A stretch of 64,000 nucleotides of DNA from Microbispora sp. ZYX-F-249 (GTDB lineage Bacteria > Actinomycetota > Actinomycetes > Streptosporangiales > Streptosporangiaceae). The DNA lies in NCBI RefSeq assembly GCF_039649665.1, contig NZ_JBDJAW010000009.1, positions 124,001-188,000 on the forward strand. Reading direction: 5' to 3'. The notes under the pieces were generated by a model. That model did no database searches and was not told the DNA's origin. It saw nothing but the letters and a program-made list of their open reading frames with translations. This document shows, piece by piece, positions 61,516 to 64,000 of this stretch. Made by a program: the position numbers and the translations under genes. Position 1 is the first letter of the stretch, and each line of letters starts with the position of its first letter.

Positions 61516-61908
61516 TCAGGACTCGCCGGAGGTCAGCGCGGTGTACTCCGCGGCCGACAGCAGGTCGTCCGGCTCCTCCTCCACGCGCACGCGGAACAGC
61601 CAGCCCTCGCCGTACGGGTCGGAGTTGACGAGCGCGGGGGTGTCCGTGACGGCGGCGTTGATCTCGACGATCTCGCCGCTCACCGGCGCGAAGATGTCGC
61701 TCACGGACTTCGTGGACTCCACCTCGCCGACCGCGTCGCCGGCCGCGACCGTCGTGCCGACCTCCGGGTGCACCTCCACGTAGACCACGTCGCCGAGCTG
61801 CTCGGCCGCGTACGCCGTGATGCCCACCGTCACGGTGAGGCCGTCCTCGATCCCGGCCACCCACTCGTGTTCCTTGGTGTAGCTCAGGTCGTCCGGAATG
61901 GTGCTCAC
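61516..61908 (-). CDS. gcvH: Glycine cleavage system H protein
   Basis: 130 residues. The lipoyl lysine is Lys67 in [11 protein letters not shown]. Conserved ends are [10 protein letters not shown] and [13 protein letters not shown]. It shuttles the aminomethyl group between P, T and L proteins. GTG at 61908 follows CAGGAGGAG and overlaps the gcvT stop (GTGA). gcvP is not in the window. Confidence 0.96.
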   Translation of the reverse strand: MSTIPDDLSYTKEHEWVAGIEDGLTVTVGITAYAAEQLGDVVYVEVHPEVGTTVAAGDAVGEVESTKSVSDIFAPVSGEIVEINAAVTDTPALVNSDPYGEGWLFRVRVEEEPDDLLSAAEYTALTSGES

Positions 61909-62996
61909 TTGCTCCTCCTGTAGAAAGGCAGATCGACGACGTCGACCGGTTCTTGGCTGCCCCGGATGTCCACGGTCAGGCCGCCCTTTTCCAGGGCGTC
62001 CTCGTCGACGTACGCCATGGCGATCGGGCGGCCGAGGGACTGCGACGGGGCGCCGCTGGTCACCTCGCCGACGACGGCGCCGTCCCGGGTGACCGGGTAA
62101 CCGTGGCGGGGGACGCGGCGGCCGCGCGCCACCAGCCCGACCAGGCGCCGGGTGGTGTCCTTCGCCGCGACCCGCTCGAGGGCGGCCTTGCCCACGAAGT
62201 CGCCGGGCTTGTCGAAGCGGACGACCCGGCCGAGGCCCGCCTCGAACGGCGTGATCGCCGCGCTCAGCTCGTTGCCGTACAGCGGCATGCCGGCTTCCAG
62301 GCGCAGCGTGTCGCGGGCCGACAGCCCGGCGGGGACGAGCCCGGCGTCCCTGCCCGCCTCGGTGAGGGCGTTCCACAGCGGCACGGCGTGCTGGTTCAGC
62401 ACGAACAGCTCGAAGCCGTCCTCGCCGGTGTACCCGGTGCGCGCGATCAGGACGGGCGTGCCGGCGACGACGCCGGGGAGGATGGCGTAGTACTTGAGCT
62501 CGTCGAGGTCGGCGTCGGTCAGCGGGGCCAGGATCTCGGCGCTGCGCGGCCCCTGCACGGCGACCAGCGCGCACTCGTCCGACCGGTCGGTCACCCGCGC
62601 GTCGTATCCCCGGACCCGATCGGCGAGCTCACGCGCGACGAGGGCGTGGTTGGAGGCGTTGGCGACGACCATGTACTGGTCCTCGTCGAGGCGGTAGACG
62701 ATGAGGTCGTCCAGGATGCCGCCGGTCTCGTTCACGATCATCGTGTAGCGGGCGCGGCCGGGCGCGAGGACACTGAGGTGCCCCACGAGGGCGTGGTCGA
62801 GGGCCTCGCCCGCCTCCGCCCCGACGACGAAGATCTCGCCCATGTGGGACAGGTCGAACAGCCCGGCGGCCGTGCGCACCGCGTTGTGCTCGGCCGACTC
62901 GCTGCCGTAACGCAGGGGCATCTGCCAGCCCGCGAAGTCGGTCAGGGTCGCGCCCAGGCTTTCGTGGACCCCGCGGAGCGGGGTGGATCGGGACAT
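61905..62996 (-). CDS. gcvT: Glycine cleavage system T protein (aminomethyltransferase)
   Basis: 363 residues. It transfers the methylene group to tetrahydrofolate and releases ammonia. Motifs: [42 protein letters not shown] (folate site Asp in the last part), [15 protein letters not shown] and [13 protein letters not shown]. The ATG at 62996 follows GAGGTGGG; a GTG six bases earlier overlaps that box. It leads the operon gcvT-gcvH-sdaA, preceded by a tandem glycine riboswitch. Confidence 0.96.
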   Translation of the reverse strand: MSRSTPLRGVHESLGATLTDFAGWQMPLRYGSESAEHNAVRTAAGLFDLSHMGEIFVVGAEAGEALDHALVGHLSVLAPGRARYTMIVNETGGILDDLIVYRLDEDQYMVVANASNHALVARELADRVRGYDARVTDRSDECALVAVQGPRSAEILAPLTDADLDELKYYAILPGVVAGTPVLIARTGYTGEDGFELFVLNQHAVPLWNALTEAGRDAGLVPAGLSARDTLRLEAGMPLYGNELSAAITPFEAGLGRVVRFDKPGDFVGKAALERVAAKDTTRRLVGLVARGRRVPRHGYPVTRDGAVVGEVTSGAPSQSLGRPIAMAYVDEDALEKGGLTVDIRGSQEPVDVVDLPFYRRSK

Positions 62997-63045
62997 GCCC
63001 ACCTCGGAAAGGACGGATGCTGCGTTGAACTATCGGGCATCCTCC

Positions 63046-63228
63046 CCCTCTGTCATCGGCGCCTGAGAGCTTCGTCCGATCTTTGCCGGACTTTCACCTT
63101 CGGCGAGGCCTGCCGGCCTTCTTTCCAGAGGTCACCTGGCCCGTACGGTCCTTTGCCTTGAGAGGTTCGCGGGGAGGGCTTGCTCCTTCAGGGGCCCTGA
63201 CCGGATGCCAGGACGCTCTCCCGCACGG
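63046..63228 (-). promoter_or_regulatory. Tandem glycine riboswitch upstream of gcvT
   Basis: Read on the minus strand, aptamer 1 (about 63228-63146) has GGGAGAG, then GAAGGAGCAAGC, CCTCTCAAGGCAAAGGACCG. Aptamer 2 (about 63135-63046) has CTCTGGAAAG, CGCCGAAGGTGAAAG and GCTCTCAGGCGCCG, ending in a pyrimidine/purine stem. These are the two conserved glycine aptamer cores in tandem. Glycine binding should switch on the catabolic operon. A possible -10 TAGGCT lies at 63248-63253. Confidence 0.9.
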
Positions 63229-63438
63229 GATCACTGGTGCGCTGCCCAGCCTAGTGGTTCGCCGCAACCCACGTAACCTGCCGGACGCCCTGAATTCCCG
63301 CCCGCGCCGCCGGCGCCACCGAGGTCAGGAAGGCGCATCAGGTGGAGGGGGGCGTCGCCGGAAGGATCGCCGATGGAGAGCCTGCGTGCCGAGGGACGAC
63401 TCGATGCCGAGATGGGTCGGCCGCCGCTCTGCGCCGGG

Positions 63439-63756
63439 CTAGCGGTGGACCAGGCCGAGGAACCCCCTCAAGGCGACGTCGATCTCATGAATTTCGTGGG
63501 GATCGAGGCGGCCCGCGAAGTCGCCGAGCCGGGAAGCGTCCACGGCGCTGATCTGGTCGACCAGTACACGCGTGGTCTTTCCGTCCAGTTCGATCTCCGG
63601 CCGGGAGACGGCACGCCCCGCGCTGGTCGACGTGGGGGTGACGACCAGAGTGGGGAGAGCGAAGCCGTCGGTCTGCACCACGACCGCGAACCGCTCGCCA
63701 TGCTGCTCGTGGCCGACCGGGCTTCGAGGGGCGCGTAAGCGGACGTCACCGCGCAT
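63439..63756 (-). CDS. MazF/PemK-like toxin
   Basis: 105 residues of the MazF/PemK endoribonuclease-type fold: MRGDVRLRAP, FAVVVQTDGFALPTLVVTPTSTSAG and TRVLVDQISAVDASRLGD are the usual beta-barrel segments. The Arg in the first strand region and Ser/Thr of TPTSTS are the candidate catalytic residues. The start overlaps the antitoxin end by 11 bases. It should cut RNA when free of antitoxin. It lacks a few residues of the typical first loop (PGDIWWVDL is shortened to RGDVRLR). Confidence 0.82.
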   Translation of the reverse strand: MRGDVRLRAPRSPVGHEQHGERFAVVVQTDGFALPTLVVTPTSTSAGRAVSRPEIELDGKTTRVLVDQISAVDASRLGDFAGRLDPHEIHEIDVALRGFLGLVHR

Positions 63757-63976
63757 CCGGGTCGCCAAGCTCTCGGCGGATGGCCCGAACCTCGGCCAGG
63801 TCGTCCGGATCCTTGCCGAGCCTCTCGGCGTCGGCGCGGGCCTGCTCCAGCCGGCGGAGACGGTCCGCGAGTCTGATGGCTTCACGCACCACGTCCGTGG
63901 CCGATCTTCCGTCGGCCGTCAGCCGAGCGAGAACCTGCTCGGTCGTCGGATCAAGCTCGATCGTCAGCACAGCCAT
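63746..63976 (-). CDS. Ribbon-helix-helix antitoxin
   Basis: 76 residues. MAVLTIELDPTTEQVLARLTADGRSATDVVREAIRLADRL has the strand-helix-helix pattern of RHH antitoxins, followed by a charged tail that would bind the toxin. It overlaps the MazF-like gene by 11 bases, making a coupled type II toxin-antitoxin pair. The ATG at 63976 is close to the window end, so the promoter is only partly visible (ATACGTT side). Confidence 0.85.
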   Translation of the reverse strand: MAVLTIELDPTTEQVLARLTADGRSATDVVREAIRLADRLRRLEQARADAERLGKDPDDLAEVRAIRRELGDPDAR

Positions 63977-64000
63977 ATTGTCACGGTACGACGATACGTT

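Noticed and set aside
63373-63738. Plus-strand 121-codon frame at the right end
   Set aside because: It is antisense to the MazF-like gene, which has family segments and a coupled antitoxin.

Overview
The window is high-GC actinomycete chromosome: G/C-ending codons, many GTG and a few TTG starts, purine-rich Shine-Dalgarno boxes, and several genes whose start lies directly after a -10-like hexamer (likely leaderless). Gene content (cysO/mec sulfur transfer, DUF3039, DUF2017, SigE-type sigma factor, secreted GH5 mannanase with CBM2) suggests a spore-forming, soil-type actinomycete, perhaps Streptosporangiales. The genus is an inference and was not tested.

Left third (1-25 kb): mostly accessory and secretory genes. 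It holds a truncated membrane protein, a MarR regulator, a secreted class A beta-lactamase-like protein, a NarL-type two-component pair, a secreted subtilase, an acyl-CoA mutase large subunit with isobutyryl-CoA-mutase-type residues behind a perfect 18-bp palindrome, a PLP decarboxylase divergent from an AsnC regulator, a DinB protein, a CnoX-like thioredoxin/TPR protein, malic enzyme with a small upstream ORF, YqgE, a secreted mannanase, a leucine-rich-repeat protein, a TetR/MFS efflux pair, DUF3039, a secreted M43-like metalloprotease, a membrane protein with a repeated PY motif, and a small exported protein next to an AT-rich stretch.

Middle (25-45 kb): a superfamily 2 helicase, a coiled-coil protein built from 63-bp repeats, a sigma factor with a membrane partner, NAD salvage (pncA, pncB), then a block whose order matches the Mycobacterium tuberculosis Rv1330c-Rv1341 region as I remember it: pncB, clpS, DUF2017, mec, cysO, cysM, murI, metallo-beta-lactamase-fold protein, rph, rdgB. 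Between mec and cysO sits a leaderless 42-codon ORF with a Cys codon near its end. A 251-bp element with inverted repeats, resembling a MITE, lies after cysM, and one of its ends recurs near 60.1 kb. A membrane molybdopterin oxidoreductase and a protein with a C-terminal Tox-PL-like (papain-fold glutamine deamidase) domain follow.

Right third (45-64 kb): an alpha/beta hydrolase divergent from a TetR regulator with twin operators; a co-oriented histidine kinase, response regulator, ABC ATPase and MacB/FtsX permease; a proline-rich membrane protein; an HNH endonuclease frame that runs straight through an unusual class I tRNA gene into a ribbon-helix-helix-like tail; bcp; DUF3618; an 11-unit tandem repeat; a fold-III PLP enzyme; an orphan pair of alkaline-shock-type membrane proteins; a polytopic membrane protein; and gcvT-gcvH-sdaA behind a tandem glycine riboswitch. 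A RHH/MazF-type toxin-antitoxin pair ends the window.

The best candidates for something new are the HNH/tRNA/RHH composite (53952-54713), the sORF before cysO-cysM together with the extended CysO C-terminus, the inverted-repeat element, and the Tox-PL protein.
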